From: Candidatus Kapaibacterium sp.
Lineage (GTDB): Bacteria; Bacteroidota; Ignavibacteria; Kapaibacteriales; UBA961
NCBI GenBank assembly: GCA_023253875.1
Contig: JALRFC010000031.1
Span: forward strand, 1 to 11,293
Direction: 5' to 3'
DNA: 11,293 nt
The translations under genes were made by a program, and so were the position numbers. This document shows, in pieces, positions 1 through 7,827 of the stretch. Below the pieces are notes generated by a model that was not told the origin of the DNA, ran no database searches, and was given only the letters and a program-made list of their open reading frames with translations. The stretch's first letter is position 1. Every line of letters begins with the position of its first letter.

Positions 1-119
1 CCAATGAATGCAGTCACTTTATTCGTTTGAACATCAAGTGAAATATCTTTCAAGGCATTCTTTTCTCCATAGAATACATTGAAATTTCTGATGCGAATTT
101 TTACGGTGTCTTTTGACAT
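1..119 (-). CDS. pstB: Phosphate ABC transporter ATP-binding protein PstB (3' part outside window)
   Basis: This is the ATPase subunit of the high-affinity phosphate importer; it binds the cytoplasmic face of PstC/PstA and powers uptake. Only the first 39 codons are present. They start with ATG at 119-117 and read MSKDTVKIRIRNFNVFYGEK, followed by NALKDISLDVQTNKVTAFIG, where the window ends. The pattern of an N-terminal strand, an aromatic FYG (A-loop region), AL.DISL, and V.AFIG leading into the expected Walker A loop is typical of PstB. It follows pstA by 16 nt on the same strand, in the usual pstSCAB order. No strong Shine-Dalgarno is visible before the start. Identity is confident from sequence and position; the catalytic motifs lie outside the window. 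Confidence 0.93.
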   Translation of the reverse strand, partial: MSKDTVKIRIRNFNVFYGEKNALKDISLDVQTNKVTAFI

Positions 120-135
120 GATGATTATCTCATAT

Positions 136-1056
136 TCAAGAATTATTCTTTCTGATTCTCATTCGAATGAGTCCGGCAGTGATATTCAAACTAAAGGCGA
201 GTAAGAGCAATACCAATGTTGATGAATACTGCAATGGCAAAGCTTCTGCAGCATTAGGTGATTGCGTTGCCAACACATAGATATGATATCCCATGTGCAT
301 GAATTGATCAGTGAGTGAATCTGGTAATTCAGGTAAGGAATATACTGCACCAACAAAAATGACGGGTGCAACTTCACCTGCTCCCCTTCCAATTGCAAGG
401 ATGGAACCGGTTAAAATACCTGTTAATGAATTCGGTAAGACAACTTTCCATATAGTTTGCCATTTTGTTGCACCGAGAGCAAGACTCGCTGCGCGCAATT
501 CCTGAGGTACTGTACGCAATGCCTCTTCTACAGATACAATGACAACAGGTAGAGTGAGTACAGACAATGTTGCCGCAGACCACAATAAAGATGGTTTGCT
601 CCACATATCACTTCCAAGCGTTGTATCAATTCCCTTTCCTATGAATTGCATGAAAAATCCAACACCAAATAATCCAAAGACGATGGAAGGAACGCCTGCT
701 AATGTATTCACACCGAATCGAACTGCTCTTGCGAACACGGATGATTGTTTTGCATATTCACTTAAATACACTGCCGTAGCTGTACCAATGGGAACACCGA
801 GTAAAGACATGATGAATACCAAAATAACGGTACCATAAATGGCAGGGAAAATTCCACCTTCAGTATTATTATTTCTCGGTGATTCTGTCAAAAATGCCCA
901 AGACATTCCTGGCATTCCATGCCAAATGAAATGAGCGAGCAATAAGATGATGAGAATGATAAGTGCATATGCTGAGAATGCAGGCAAACCGAGTGCAAAA
1001 AACTCGAGGACATTCTTTTTATTTGGTTTCTGAGCCACTGATTCAGGATTCATCAT
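136..1056 (-). CDS. pstA: Phosphate ABC transporter permease PstA
   Basis: Inner-membrane permease that pairs with PstC to form the phosphate channel. The 306 residues hold about six hydrophobic segments (near 22-42, 73-97, 112-139, 157-177, 212-237 and 278-297). A GVPSIVFGLFG motif lies at 121-131, and the cytoplasmic EAA loop that contacts PstB lies at about 178-228 (EEALRTVPQELRAASLALGA, then W.T...VVLP and IGRGAGEVAPVIF). Both motifs are characteristic of PstA/PstC permeases. The start ATG overlaps the pstC stop in an ATGA (1053-1056), which indicates translational coupling. A second ATG follows at once (1053-1051) and sits at better spacing (6 nt) from an AAGG in the pstC 3' end, so the true first residue could be Met2. 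Length is normal for the family. Confidence 0.96.
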   Translation of the reverse strand: MMNPESVAQKPNKKNVLEFFALGLPAFSAYALIILIILLLAHFIWHGMPGMSWAFLTESPRNNNTEGGIFPAIYGTVILVFIMSLLGVPIGTATAVYLSEYAKQSSVFARAVRFGVNTLAGVPSIVFGLFGVGFFMQFIGKGIDTTLGSDMWSKPSLLWSAATLSVLTLPVVIVSVEEALRTVPQELRAASLALGATKWQTIWKVVLPNSLTGILTGSILAIGRGAGEVAPVIFVGAVYSLPELPDSLTDQFMHMGYHIYVLATQSPNAAEALPLQYSSTLVLLLLAFSLNITAGLIRMRIRKNNS

Positions 1057-2201
1057 GCACCTTGGAATTTTTTGGCTAGATATTTCTTCACAAACAATTC
1101 CGTGATTGCATTGATGGTGAAGCTCACAATAAAGAGCAATATTCCGAGGAAAAACAGAATATTATAATGAAGAGAACCCCATTGGACTTCTCCTGTTTCT
1201 GATCCAATCGTAGCTGCAAGCGTTCTGACGGGATGAAATATATTCCATGACATCAAAGCTGCATTTCCGGTTGCCATAAGTGCAATCATTGTCTCACCAA
1301 ATGCACGACCAATACCGAGAAGCACTGCTGCCACAACACCCGGTAAAGCGGCAGGCAACATCACTTTAAATGCAGTTTCCCATTCAGTTGCTCCCAATGC
1401 AAGAGATGCTTCGCGATAACTTTTTGGTACTGCAGATAAAGCATCTTCGGTAATGGTGAAGATAATTGGAATGACAGCAAGTCCAAGTCCTATTCCACCG
1501 ACAAATGAGGAGTAATGAAATTCACTGATCGTGAAAGCTTCTCTGAAAAAGGAATCAGCAAATGGCATAATATAGCCAAGACCCGAAGCGAATGCATCCA
1601 ATCCCGGTTGAATGAATGTGGTGATGAAGTTTACCCCTTTGACAATCGTCACGAGACAGAAAAAACCAAGCACTACAGATGGAAAACCCGCAAGGATTTC
1701 CACAGTGGGTTTTATCCATTCTCTAAGTCTTCTCGATGCAAAAAATGCACTATATATGGCAGCAAATATTGCCAATGGAGTAGCAAGAAACAAAGCGACT
1801 AGTGTTACTTTGATGGTACCTGACAGTAGAGGCAGGATACCATATTTGGGCTCTTTACCTACAGGCTGCCACACATCTCCGGCAAGATTCTCCCAGATGC
1901 TTTTCTCTTCTTTCTTCTTTGATGATTTTTTTTCTGGTTCTTTGATTTTCGCAATTTCCCCTGTCTCCGGATTATAAATTTCCGGCTTCAAATCATCAGC
2001 GCCTTCTACTTTTTTCTCAACTTTTGGTTTGAGTTCTTTGGCGGTACCAAATATTAATCCACCGGCTTCACGAAAAACAAAGATGAATATCAGAAAGATG
2101 ACAACTATTGAAAAACTTGCTGTCAATCGAATTCCCCATTCAGCGAAGAATTCTCCGATAATTTGGCTTTTGGGTCTTTTTTTATGTAGAAATTGTGCCA
2201 T
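1053..2201 (-). CDS. pstC: Phosphate ABC transporter permease PstC with a charged N-terminal insert
   Basis: Second membrane subunit of the phosphate importer. The 382 residues include a first membrane segment at about 27-45. A lysine/glutamate-rich hydrophilic stretch follows at about 55-105 (including KKSSKKKEEKS), then the permease core. Core motifs are YGILPLLSGT (120-129), AGFPSVVLGFF (171-181) and the EAA loop at about 252-305 (EDALSAVPKSYREASLALGA, then GIGRAFGETM). This is longer than a typical PstC of about 300-320 residues; most of the excess is the charged stretch, which should lie between the first membrane helix and the core. The ATG lies 4 nt after the pstS stop, and the stop overlaps the pstA start. 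The function is secure from the motifs and operon; the role of the insert is unknown. Confidence 0.95.
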   Translation of the reverse strand: MAQFLHKKRPKSQIIGEFFAEWGIRLTASFSIVVIFLIFIFVFREAGGLIFGTAKELKPKVEKKVEGADDLKPEIYNPETGEIAKIKEPEKKSSKKKEEKSIWENLAGDVWQPVGKEPKYGILPLLSGTIKVTLVALFLATPLAIFAAIYSAFFASRRLREWIKPTVEILAGFPSVVLGFFCLVTIVKGVNFITTFIQPGLDAFASGLGYIMPFADSFFREAFTISEFHYSSFVGGIGLGLAVIPIIFTITEDALSAVPKSYREASLALGATEWETAFKVMLPAALPGVVAAVLLGIGRAFGETMIALMATGNAALMSWNIFHPVRTLAATIGSETGEVQWGSLHYNILFFLGILLFIVSFTINAITELFVKKYLAKKFQGA

Positions 2202-2205
2202 GGAA

Positions 2206-3036
2206 TCAGTTGTGTTTCATGGATGGAAAATAACCGACTTCATTCACCACTTTTTGTCCTCCAGGACCAATCACCCAATCAATGAATTGCTTCATTTGTG
2301 CCTTGGGTTTTTCCTTGACATAGAAATACAAGAAACGAGAAATAGGATATGTTCCTGAGAGGATATTGACTTCTGTCGGTAGAAATGGTGTGCTTTTTTC
2401 ATCCAATGCTACTTTGACTTCTCGTACCCCTATGGTATATGCTGCTCCACCATAACCAATACCCCAACGATCCATAGCAACAGCTCCAACCACAGCGGAT
2501 GTTCCGGGCATATGCTGTGCTATTGGATGAAAATCTTTTTTGGACAATACATGTTCTTTGAAGAATTCATAAGTACCGGAATTGTTTTCTCTCGAATACA
2601 GTATGATGCTGTGATCAGCACCACCAAGCTCTTTCCAATTTCTGATTTTTCCCGTAAAAATCCCTTTCAGTTGACTCATTGTTAGCTTTTGAAGTGGATT
2701 ATCCTTATTGACATAGATGCTGATACCATCTCTAGCAACTCGGATTTCCTGCGGAACTGAACCATACTTTTCCTTCAATTGGGCAATTTCGGCTGGTTTC
2801 ATAGGTCTGCTGGAAGCGCAGATATCAGTCGTCCCATTTATCAATGCAGCGATACCAGTACCGGACCCGCCACCTGTCACTTGAAAGCTGATTTGTTTAT
2901 CCGGAAATACTTCTGTCCATCTCTGAACAAGTATGACCATCGTATCAGATCCTTTGATTGTCAGCGTTGTTTGTTGGAATCTGGATCCCATCAACAAGAA
3001 CAAACAAATGATGCCAAGTGTCCTAACTATTTGCAT
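2206..3036 (-). CDS. pstS: Periplasmic phosphate-binding protein PstS
   Basis: Substrate-binding protein that captures inorganic phosphate and delivers it to PstC/PstA. The 276 residues begin with a short basic/hydrophobic export signal (about 1-18, MQIVRTLGIICLFLLMGS). The mature part has the motifs of the PBP-like PstS family: IKGSDTM (27-33), VTGGGSGTGIAALINGTTDI (53-72), SSRPM (75-79) and SRENNSGTYEFF (148-159), loops that coordinate phosphate in this fold. WGIGYGG (191-197) also fits. No lipobox cysteine is seen at the end of the signal, so it is probably soluble in the periplasm rather than lipid-anchored; the cleavage site is unclear. First gene of the pst operon, directly downstream of the palindrome and promoter-like box described separately. 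Phosphate-starvation control is expected for this operon from other bacteria but not proven here. Confidence 0.95.
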   Translation of the reverse strand: MQIVRTLGIICLFLLMGSRFQQTTLTIKGSDTMVILVQRWTEVFPDKQISFQVTGGGSGTGIAALINGTTDICASSRPMKPAEIAQLKEKYGSVPQEIRVARDGISIYVNKDNPLQKLTMSQLKGIFTGKIRNWKELGGADHSIILYSRENNSGTYEFFKEHVLSKKDFHPIAQHMPGTSAVVGAVAMDRWGIGYGGAAYTIGVREVKVALDEKSTPFLPTEVNILSGTYPISRFLYFYVKEKPKAQMKQFIDWVIGPGGQKVVNEVGYFPSMKHN

Positions 3037-3064
3037 TGAAATACTCTTTTTTGAGAATAATGTC

Positions 3065-3072
3065 CAAAATTA
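3065..3072 (-). promoter_or_regulatory. Putative pstS promoter -7 box (TAnnTTTG)
   Basis: Read on the minus strand the bases are TAATTTTG, an exact match to the Bacteroidota -7 consensus TAnnTTTG. It lies about 28 nt before the pstS ATG, leaving a leader of roughly 20-25 nt that includes a purine-rich AAAAAAGAG. No convincing TTG/TTTG -33 element is seen at the usual spacing, which would fit a promoter needing an activator. An 8-base degenerate match can arise by chance in AT-rich DNA, so this is suggestive only. Confidence 0.45.
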
Positions 3073-3101
3073 CATTATTGCTATTCAGTACTTGTATTTT
3101 C

Positions 3102-3125
3102 CAATGTTAAGATATCTTAACATTG
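3102..3125. promoter_or_regulatory. Perfect 24-bp palindrome upstream of pstS (candidate operator)
   Basis: Each arm reads CAATGTTAAGAT on its own strand, and the two arms meet with no spacer, giving a perfect 24-bp inverted repeat. It lies between the stop of the upstream propeller gene (3129) and pstS (3036). Its centre is about 40 bp upstream of the TAATTTTG box, that is near -50 to -55 from the inferred transcription start. That position suits a dimeric activator of the pst operon. It could instead form a 10-bp hairpin with a 4-nt loop and end transcription of the upstream operon, but no U-rich run follows on the minus strand. The symmetry is a direct observation; the function is inferred. 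Confidence 0.55.
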
Positions 3126-3128
3126 AGA

Positions 3129-6116
3129 CTACTTATTGAAAATAAATGGTTTATGAAGAATTTCATCTGAAAATGTCATTATATAGGTTCCATGCAAAAG
3201 ATGCTCAATAGATATTGCTAATTCGCCATTATTTAAACTTCCCGAGAGCATTGATTTACCGGTTATATCTATAATGGAGAATCGTTCAGAATGATATTCT
3301 TCTGGAAGATATATGATATTGTCATGAACATACAGCTGTTCTTTTTCGGTATTCTTGATATTGCTCACAGTCCCAATCGTGAATGTTCGTGTTTCCGATG
3401 GTTGGGAATCTCCACCGGAATTCACAGAAAATACTCTCCAATAGTATCGTTTACCGGTTTTCAATCCCGAGAGTCCTGTATATAATCCTGCAGGGATGAG
3501 TGAACGAGTGAATGTCATTTGCGAGAAATCAGGCATGTCCGAGACTTCCAATCTAGAGAATACAGTTCCCAAAGGAGGATTCCAATAGTAGCGTATCAGT
3601 GTGGCATTTGAATTTGTGTCTTGTGCGGGGTATTGTAATGTAGGCGCTGCAAGCTTTGCCGGTATTTGATGAATCATTGTGGTATATACTCCTGAGCCAT
3701 GTGTTGCGATTGCCATATATCCATCTGAATGTCTATAATCCATCATTGTCATGACAGCATTCCCGATACTTTCTTTGCCTTCTTGTTCCCAACATGTATT
3801 GGATCCATTCAAACTTCCTGTTGAGAATAGACCAATACTAGTTCCCACATACACTTTGAAACCTGTGTTTAGTGGTACTATTTCAGCCCATCTACAAGAT
3901 GGTCCTGCTCCTGAACCATTGGCATTGTCTTCAAGATTTCCGGCTATGGCGGTCCATGATTCCCCACCATCTATGGAATGAAAGAGTGAAATAATATTAT
4001 AATTACTGAATACTATAATGATATTGTCAGCATCTCTGGGATCAATTGCAATGCATTGTATATTTCCATCAGGGAATATGCTTCCTGTGATATTCTTTGG
4101 TATAGGAATTCCGGAATGAGCATCATCCAAGCGATAGAGATTCCCTTTATTAGTCCCATAATAGACTCGATGAGCAGGTTTTTCTGATGCAGACACCGAT
4201 GAAATCAATTCACCGTCGGGAAGTCTTGTGGTATGAAGACTATCCCAATTGACAGATGTTGAATCCCATGTATTCATAGGCAATATTGACAAATCATTAT
4301 TGCGCCAAAGAATGCTCCCGCCTGCTACATACATGATGCGTTCATTGACAGGATCCAATGTGAAAGGATTAATGAAGAGATAATCTTTTCCACCGGCAGG
4401 GTCTATTCTTCCTTTTTCGAGAAGAGTCCCATCATCATCCAATTTCATTGACGCGATTCTTCCCTGTTGAGCTGACATATAATATCGAGAACCATTCTTG
4501 GCAATTGCGCAAAATGCTCCATCATAGGTCAATGTCATGTTCCATGGATCGAGTGGATTATCTCCCTTGGTGAAATAAGTACCATTGTCTTGTAATCCTC
4601 CCATGATGGTTTTTCTAAGTTGATCACCATGATCTATTGCAATCGTATAAAATTGGGAAGTGATATATGATGTATTGATTTCACGCCATGTGGTTTGACC
4701 TTTTATACAATCATCTGTGAATTGCAATCCTCCATCATTGGCAGATATAGCTTTTTGGGGATCTGATTTGAGAAAGATGAGTGCATGTTGATCCGGATGT
4801 TGTGCAGGATAGATGTCAAAATAGGGTCTTTTTGTACCGGGTTTATAACCTCCTATCCATGCTGTTTGTAGTGAATCTTTAAACCCACTATTCGACCGAA
4901 ACAGATTGGTCCCACCAATAAAGAGAATCGTTGTATCGATTGGATGAACTTTCAATACCAAATCATATCCGGATTGCGTAATCAGATTGCCGAATTCGCC
5001 ACCGAGATTAGGTAAATATTGTGAGCGATCTTCCCATGAACCACCGGAACCAGACCCATCCCCCGAGATATAGCGATATTGCCAAAGACTATTCCATTCT
5101 ACATCACCTCTGAAATTGGTGGATCGTTTACCGGCATTGGGAGTGAATCCAAAGAAGAATACCTGATGTTCATCCTTGGGATTAATTTCGATGACAATTC
5201 TATAGGATTCAGTGGGAAAATTTGCCGGAGTGATATTCACCCACTTCACACCATCCACAGATCGCCAAATACCTTTTGTTTTGGAAGTAGCTCCACCGCC
5301 AGCCAATTGACTCATTGTGGCATAGACAATTCCACTTGGTGAAACTACTACATCGGTAAACAAAGAAAATTGATTACCTAATCCTCCTAAGACTGCACGA
5401 AATGATTTACCGCCATCAGTTGAGCGATGGATGCCTCCAAGAGCAGTTGCAGCATAGAGTTCATCTTGCTGGACATTGGATTGATCCATTGCAACAGAAT
5501 ACACAAATTCAAAAGCTCCATCCCAGGTATTCGGTGTTTTAGACTGAGTTGATGATAATAATTCCCAGGATTCACCTGCATCCGTGCTTTTGTAGATGCC
5601 ATCACCATTGAGATCGGATGAATTGCCATAGAATTCTCCGGTCCCTGCATACCATTGTTGTGTCTTACCGGGTCTTTGATCTTGCACAATACATGTTATG
5701 GATTGCAATTGATCATTGCGGAGTTTCTTTTTCCACGTTAATCCAAGATCGGTACTTTTAAATATTCCACTTGAAACTCCTGCTGCAATGAGTGATTGCT
5801 CTTGAGAAATGTCTTGTGCAATGGCTCTGGTTCTGCCTCCTAAGGCATTGGGTCCGGCAAAGCTCCAATTATCATTTGCTTGTACTTTCGCAAATGTTTG
5901 CATTGAGGAATTCTCTTGGAATCTTTGCGCGAAATCCAATTCTCTGGCTCTGGCATTATGAGGAATTTCTCCCGTTGCTGGATCTGCCAAGAGCATCTGT
6001 ATATATCGCTCTCTTGGTCCAAATTCCATGGCTTGATCAGAAGTAGAAGTCTGAAAGACAAATGGCAAAATTGCAGCAGATAATGCCACCATGAGTATGA
6101 AAATGAATTGTTTCAT
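3129..6116 (-). CDS. T9SS-secreted BNR/sortilin-type beta-propeller protein with Fn3-like and C-terminal sorting domains
   Basis: A 995-residue exported protein of unknown specific function. Residues 1-22 look like a Sec signal peptide. Asp-box/BNR motifs (S.D.G.xW) occur at 121-128 (STDLGLTW), 177-184 (STDAGESW), 232-239 (STDGGKSF), 286-292 (SVDGVKW, one residue short) and 714-721 (SIDGGESW). Further signatures of sortilin/VPS10-like propellers are HPDQHALIF (440-448), SANDGGLQFT (458-467) and GGLQDNGTYFT (506-516). About 820-915 resembles a fibronectin type III domain (YYWRVFSVNSGG). The last ~68 residues (from about 927) match a T9SS type A sorting domain, with FSIIDITGKSMLSG and LLHGTYIM then a terminal FIFNK. 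It is therefore probably moved across the outer membrane and processed or anchored at the surface. The ATG overlaps the amidotransferase stop in an ATGA, and the stop is TAG. Despite BNR motifs a sialidase or glycosidase activity cannot be claimed; a binding or structural role is equally possible. Confidence 0.88.
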   Translation of the reverse strand: MKQFIFILMVALSAAILPFVFQTSTSDQAMEFGPRERYIQMLLADPATGEIPHNARARELDFAQRFQENSSMQTFAKVQANDNWSFAGPNALGGRTRAIAQDISQEQSLIAAGVSSGIFKSTDLGLTWKKKLRNDQLQSITCIVQDQRPGKTQQWYAGTGEFYGNSSDLNGDGIYKSTDAGESWELLSSTQSKTPNTWDGAFEFVYSVAMDQSNVQQDELYAATALGGIHRSTDGGKSFRAVLGGLGNQFSLFTDVVVSPSGIVYATMSQLAGGGATSKTKGIWRSVDGVKWVNITPANFPTESYRIVIEINPKDEHQVFFFGFTPNAGKRSTNFRGDVEWNSLWQYRYISGDGSGSGGSWEDRSQYLPNLGGEFGNLITQSGYDLVLKVHPIDTTILFIGGTNLFRSNSGFKDSLQTAWIGGYKPGTKRPYFDIYPAQHPDQHALIFLKSDPQKAISANDGGLQFTDDCIKGQTTWREINTSYITSQFYTIAIDHGDQLRKTIMGGLQDNGTYFTKGDNPLDPWNMTLTYDGAFCAIAKNGSRYYMSAQQGRIASMKLDDDGTLLEKGRIDPAGGKDYLFINPFTLDPVNERIMYVAGGSILWRNNDLSILPMNTWDSTSVNWDSLHTTRLPDGELISSVSASEKPAHRVYYGTNKGNLYRLDDAHSGIPIPKNITGSIFPDGNIQCIAIDPRDADNIIIVFSNYNIISLFHSIDGGESWTAIAGNLEDNANGSGAGPSCRWAEIVPLNTGFKVYVGTSIGLFSTGSLNGSNTCWEQEGKESIGNAVMTMMDYRHSDGYMAIATHGSGVYTTMIHQIPAKLAAPTLQYPAQDTNSNATLIRYYWNPPLGTVFSRLEVSDMPDFSQMTFTRSLIPAGLYTGLSGLKTGKRYYWRVFSVNSGGDSQPSETRTFTIGTVSNIKNTEKEQLYVHDNIIYLPEEYHSERFSIIDITGKSMLSGSLNNGELAISIEHLLHGTYIMTFSDEILHKPFIFNK

Positions 6117-6826
6117 GAGCGTAAAAGAAGTGAATAAGACTCTGCTTCCATCAGGAAATGCTGTGCAATTGAGTAGGAACAGGGTGATTGATAGTCCATT
6201 CTCTCAGGATGCCACTGTACTCCAAGGAAAAAAGGTTTACCTGTTGGATCGGACCATTCTATGGACTCAATGACACCATCCGGCGCTTTCGATGTTGCTA
6301 TAAGATGATCAGGAAGCTTTGTCACTGCTTGATGATGTGCACTATTGACGATTGCCTCTTCCGCTTTGATCAGTTTATGCACCAATGTTCTTGGTTCAAT
6401 TGTTATTGGATGCATAGCATCAATTCCATCAATCTGATGATGTTGATAGTCCGAGACAATATCTGTTGGTATATCCACAATCAATGAACCACCTTGCATA
6501 ACTGCAAAGAATTGTTCGCCTCTACAAATAGATAGAATGGGAATATTGACATTCAGTGCAATCTCTTGAATCAATGATTCTCTTTCATCGCGGTCAGGTT
6601 CAATTGTACATTCATGAATGCGATGTTCCATTCCATATCTACCCGGATGAACATCAGCACCACCGGTACATACCAATCCACTGCATGTGCGAAGGAGAGT
6701 TTCATAATCCTCTGTTGGGTATTCATTCAAGGCGAGGAATTGAATATCACCACCAAAATGTCTTAACCATTTTTCATAATTGGAAGGACTACTTGCATGC
6801 TGAATATGTGAAAATGCTATGATCAT
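6113..6826 (-). CDS. Class I glutamine amidotransferase-like (peptidase C26, PuuD-type) hydrolase
   Basis: Predicted cytoplasmic gamma-glutamyl hydrolase of the peptidase C26/GATase1 family, whose best-known member PuuD cleaves gamma-glutamyl-GABA. Seen in the 237 residues are CTGGADVHPGRYG (53-65), the nucleophile motif ILSICRGEQ with Cys101, GGSLIVDI (112-119), VNSAHHQAV (160-168) and GVQWHPER with His206 and Glu208. The Cys-His-Glu triad is thus complete. The start chosen is ATG 6826-6824 because it overlaps the lpxK stop in an ATGA, like other junctions here; an ATG 24 nt upstream (6850) would add eight residues inside lpxK. The stop overlaps the next gene's start. No polyamine-catabolism gene is nearby, so the substrate is open: cleavage of another gamma-glutamyl compound or an amidotransferase role is possible. 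Confidence 0.87.
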   Translation of the reverse strand: MIIAFSHIQHASSPSNYEKWLRHFGGDIQFLALNEYPTEDYETLLRTCSGLVCTGGADVHPGRYGMEHRIHECTIEPDRDERESLIQEIALNVNIPILSICRGEQFFAVMQGGSLIVDIPTDIVSDYQHHQIDGIDAMHPITIEPRTLVHKLIKAEEAIVNSAHHQAVTKLPDHLIATSKAPDGVIESIEWSDPTGKPFFLGVQWHPERMDYQSPCSYSIAQHFLMEAESYSLLLRS

Positions 6827-7827
6827 ATTGTTTGAATAAATGATGAACAAACTGTGGTGATTGTTGAAAGCAGTTCTTGCTTACCTTCAATGCATTCAAA
6901 AAACACTGGAATTCCTATCACTCGAATTCCATGTGAAGCACACAAAGAAGAATATTCCTGCATTTTTACGGCATCTTTTGAAGTGATGACAATCGTTGTA
7001 CACGAATGTGCTTTTGCTTCATTACAAAGTTCTTCGATCAAGGATTGAGTGTATTGCACATGATCTTTCAGCCAATGATGATGTTGTACTGTGATACCAT
7101 TTTTTGTCAATGAATCCAAGAATCGTTCGGGATTGGCAATACCCGCCACTGCCATAACCGGTTCGAGAATATCGCAATGCGTATAGTCATGAACGGAAGA
7201 GGCATACTCTGACAATGCATATGGTTCCTTCATAACTGATATTGTTCGACAGAATAATGCATTGGCCTTCATATATGGTTCAAATTCTTTCTTAGAGGTA
7301 TTATCGGTACAAACGATGATATCTGCTCGAATCAGTGAAGCGAGTGGTTCACGCATTCTTCCGAATGGGAGTAATCTATCATGAAGATCTTTTGTACTTA
7401 CCAAAACGATATCAATATCTCTGAAGAGTTTTCTATGTTGAAACCCATCATCTATCAAGACAGGTGTCGTAAAATGATCAATACTCTTATACTTGGGTGA
7501 ATGTGCGATGACTGTATCATAGAGTCCGGTGAGTGCATGCATATACACTTCATCACCTGACTCATCAGGTGTGATTTCAGGTCTGACTTTTCCTTGAGAT
7601 ACTATACATATTTCTCCTTTGCTTGTTCTTCCATATCCACTGGAAAGTAGTGAAAGAGGTATATGTAACTCCTGCATCATTCTGGCAAGCATGAGCGTAA
7701 ATGGTGTTTTTCCAGTACCACCTACTGCAAGATTTCCAATACTGATGATTGGTACTTTTGCTTTGACGGGGCTGATTAATCCTCTGTCGAAACAATAGTT
7801 TCTGAGATTGATTACTGATCCATACAT
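6823..7827 (-). CDS. lpxK: Tetraacyldisaccharide 4'-kinase LpxK
   Basis: Inner-membrane-associated kinase that uses ATP to phosphorylate the 4' position of the lipid A disaccharide, giving lipid IVA. In the 334-residue form the P-loop is GNLAVGGTGKTP (31-42). LLSSGYGR (60-67), SGDEVYM (90-96), DDGFQHRKL (126-134) and LLPFGRMREP (152-161) are all LpxK signatures. The start ATG at 7827-7825 is preferred because a clear Shine-Dalgarno GGAGAG (7838-7833) lies 5 nt before it; an in-frame ATG at 7857 adds ten residues but has no such site. The chosen start overlaps the end of the acyltransferase gene by 16 nt. The N-terminus is shorter than in E. coli LpxK, which has a longer membrane-anchoring segment. 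Pathway context (lpxB upstream) supports the call. Confidence 0.94.
   Translation of the reverse strand: MYGSVINLRNYCFDRGLISPVKAKVPIISIGNLAVGGTGKTPFTLMLARMMQELHIPLSLLSSGYGRTSKGEICIVSQGKVRPEITPDESGDEVYMHALTGLYDTVIAHSPKYKSIDHFTTPVLIDDGFQHRKLFRDIDIVLVSTKDLHDRLLPFGRMREPLASLIRADIIVCTDNTSKKEFEPYMKANALFCRTISVMKEPYALSEYASSVHDYTHCDILEPVMAVAGIANPERFLDSLTKNGITVQHHHWLKDHVQYTQSLIEELCNEAKAHSCTTIVITSKDAVKMQEYSSLCASHGIRVIGIPVFFECIEGKQELLSTITTVCSSFIQTI

Noticed and set aside
1612..1977. 121-codon plus-strand open frame opposite pstC
   Set aside because: It is antisense to well-supported PstC motifs, and its composition looks like an out-of-frame shadow.
2982..3036. PstS as a lipoprotein
   Set aside because: The N-terminal hydrophobic stretch ends in MGSRFQ with no cysteine at the lipobox position.
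3102..3128. Canonical rho-independent terminator for the propeller operon
   Set aside because: The stem is AT-rich with no GC core, and the minus-strand bases after it (GAAAATAC) are not a U-run; kept only as an alternative to an operator.
5387..5689. 100-codon open frame inside the propeller gene
   Set aside because: Same strand but a different frame from a gene with clear domain motifs; its translation has no recognisable signature or start site.
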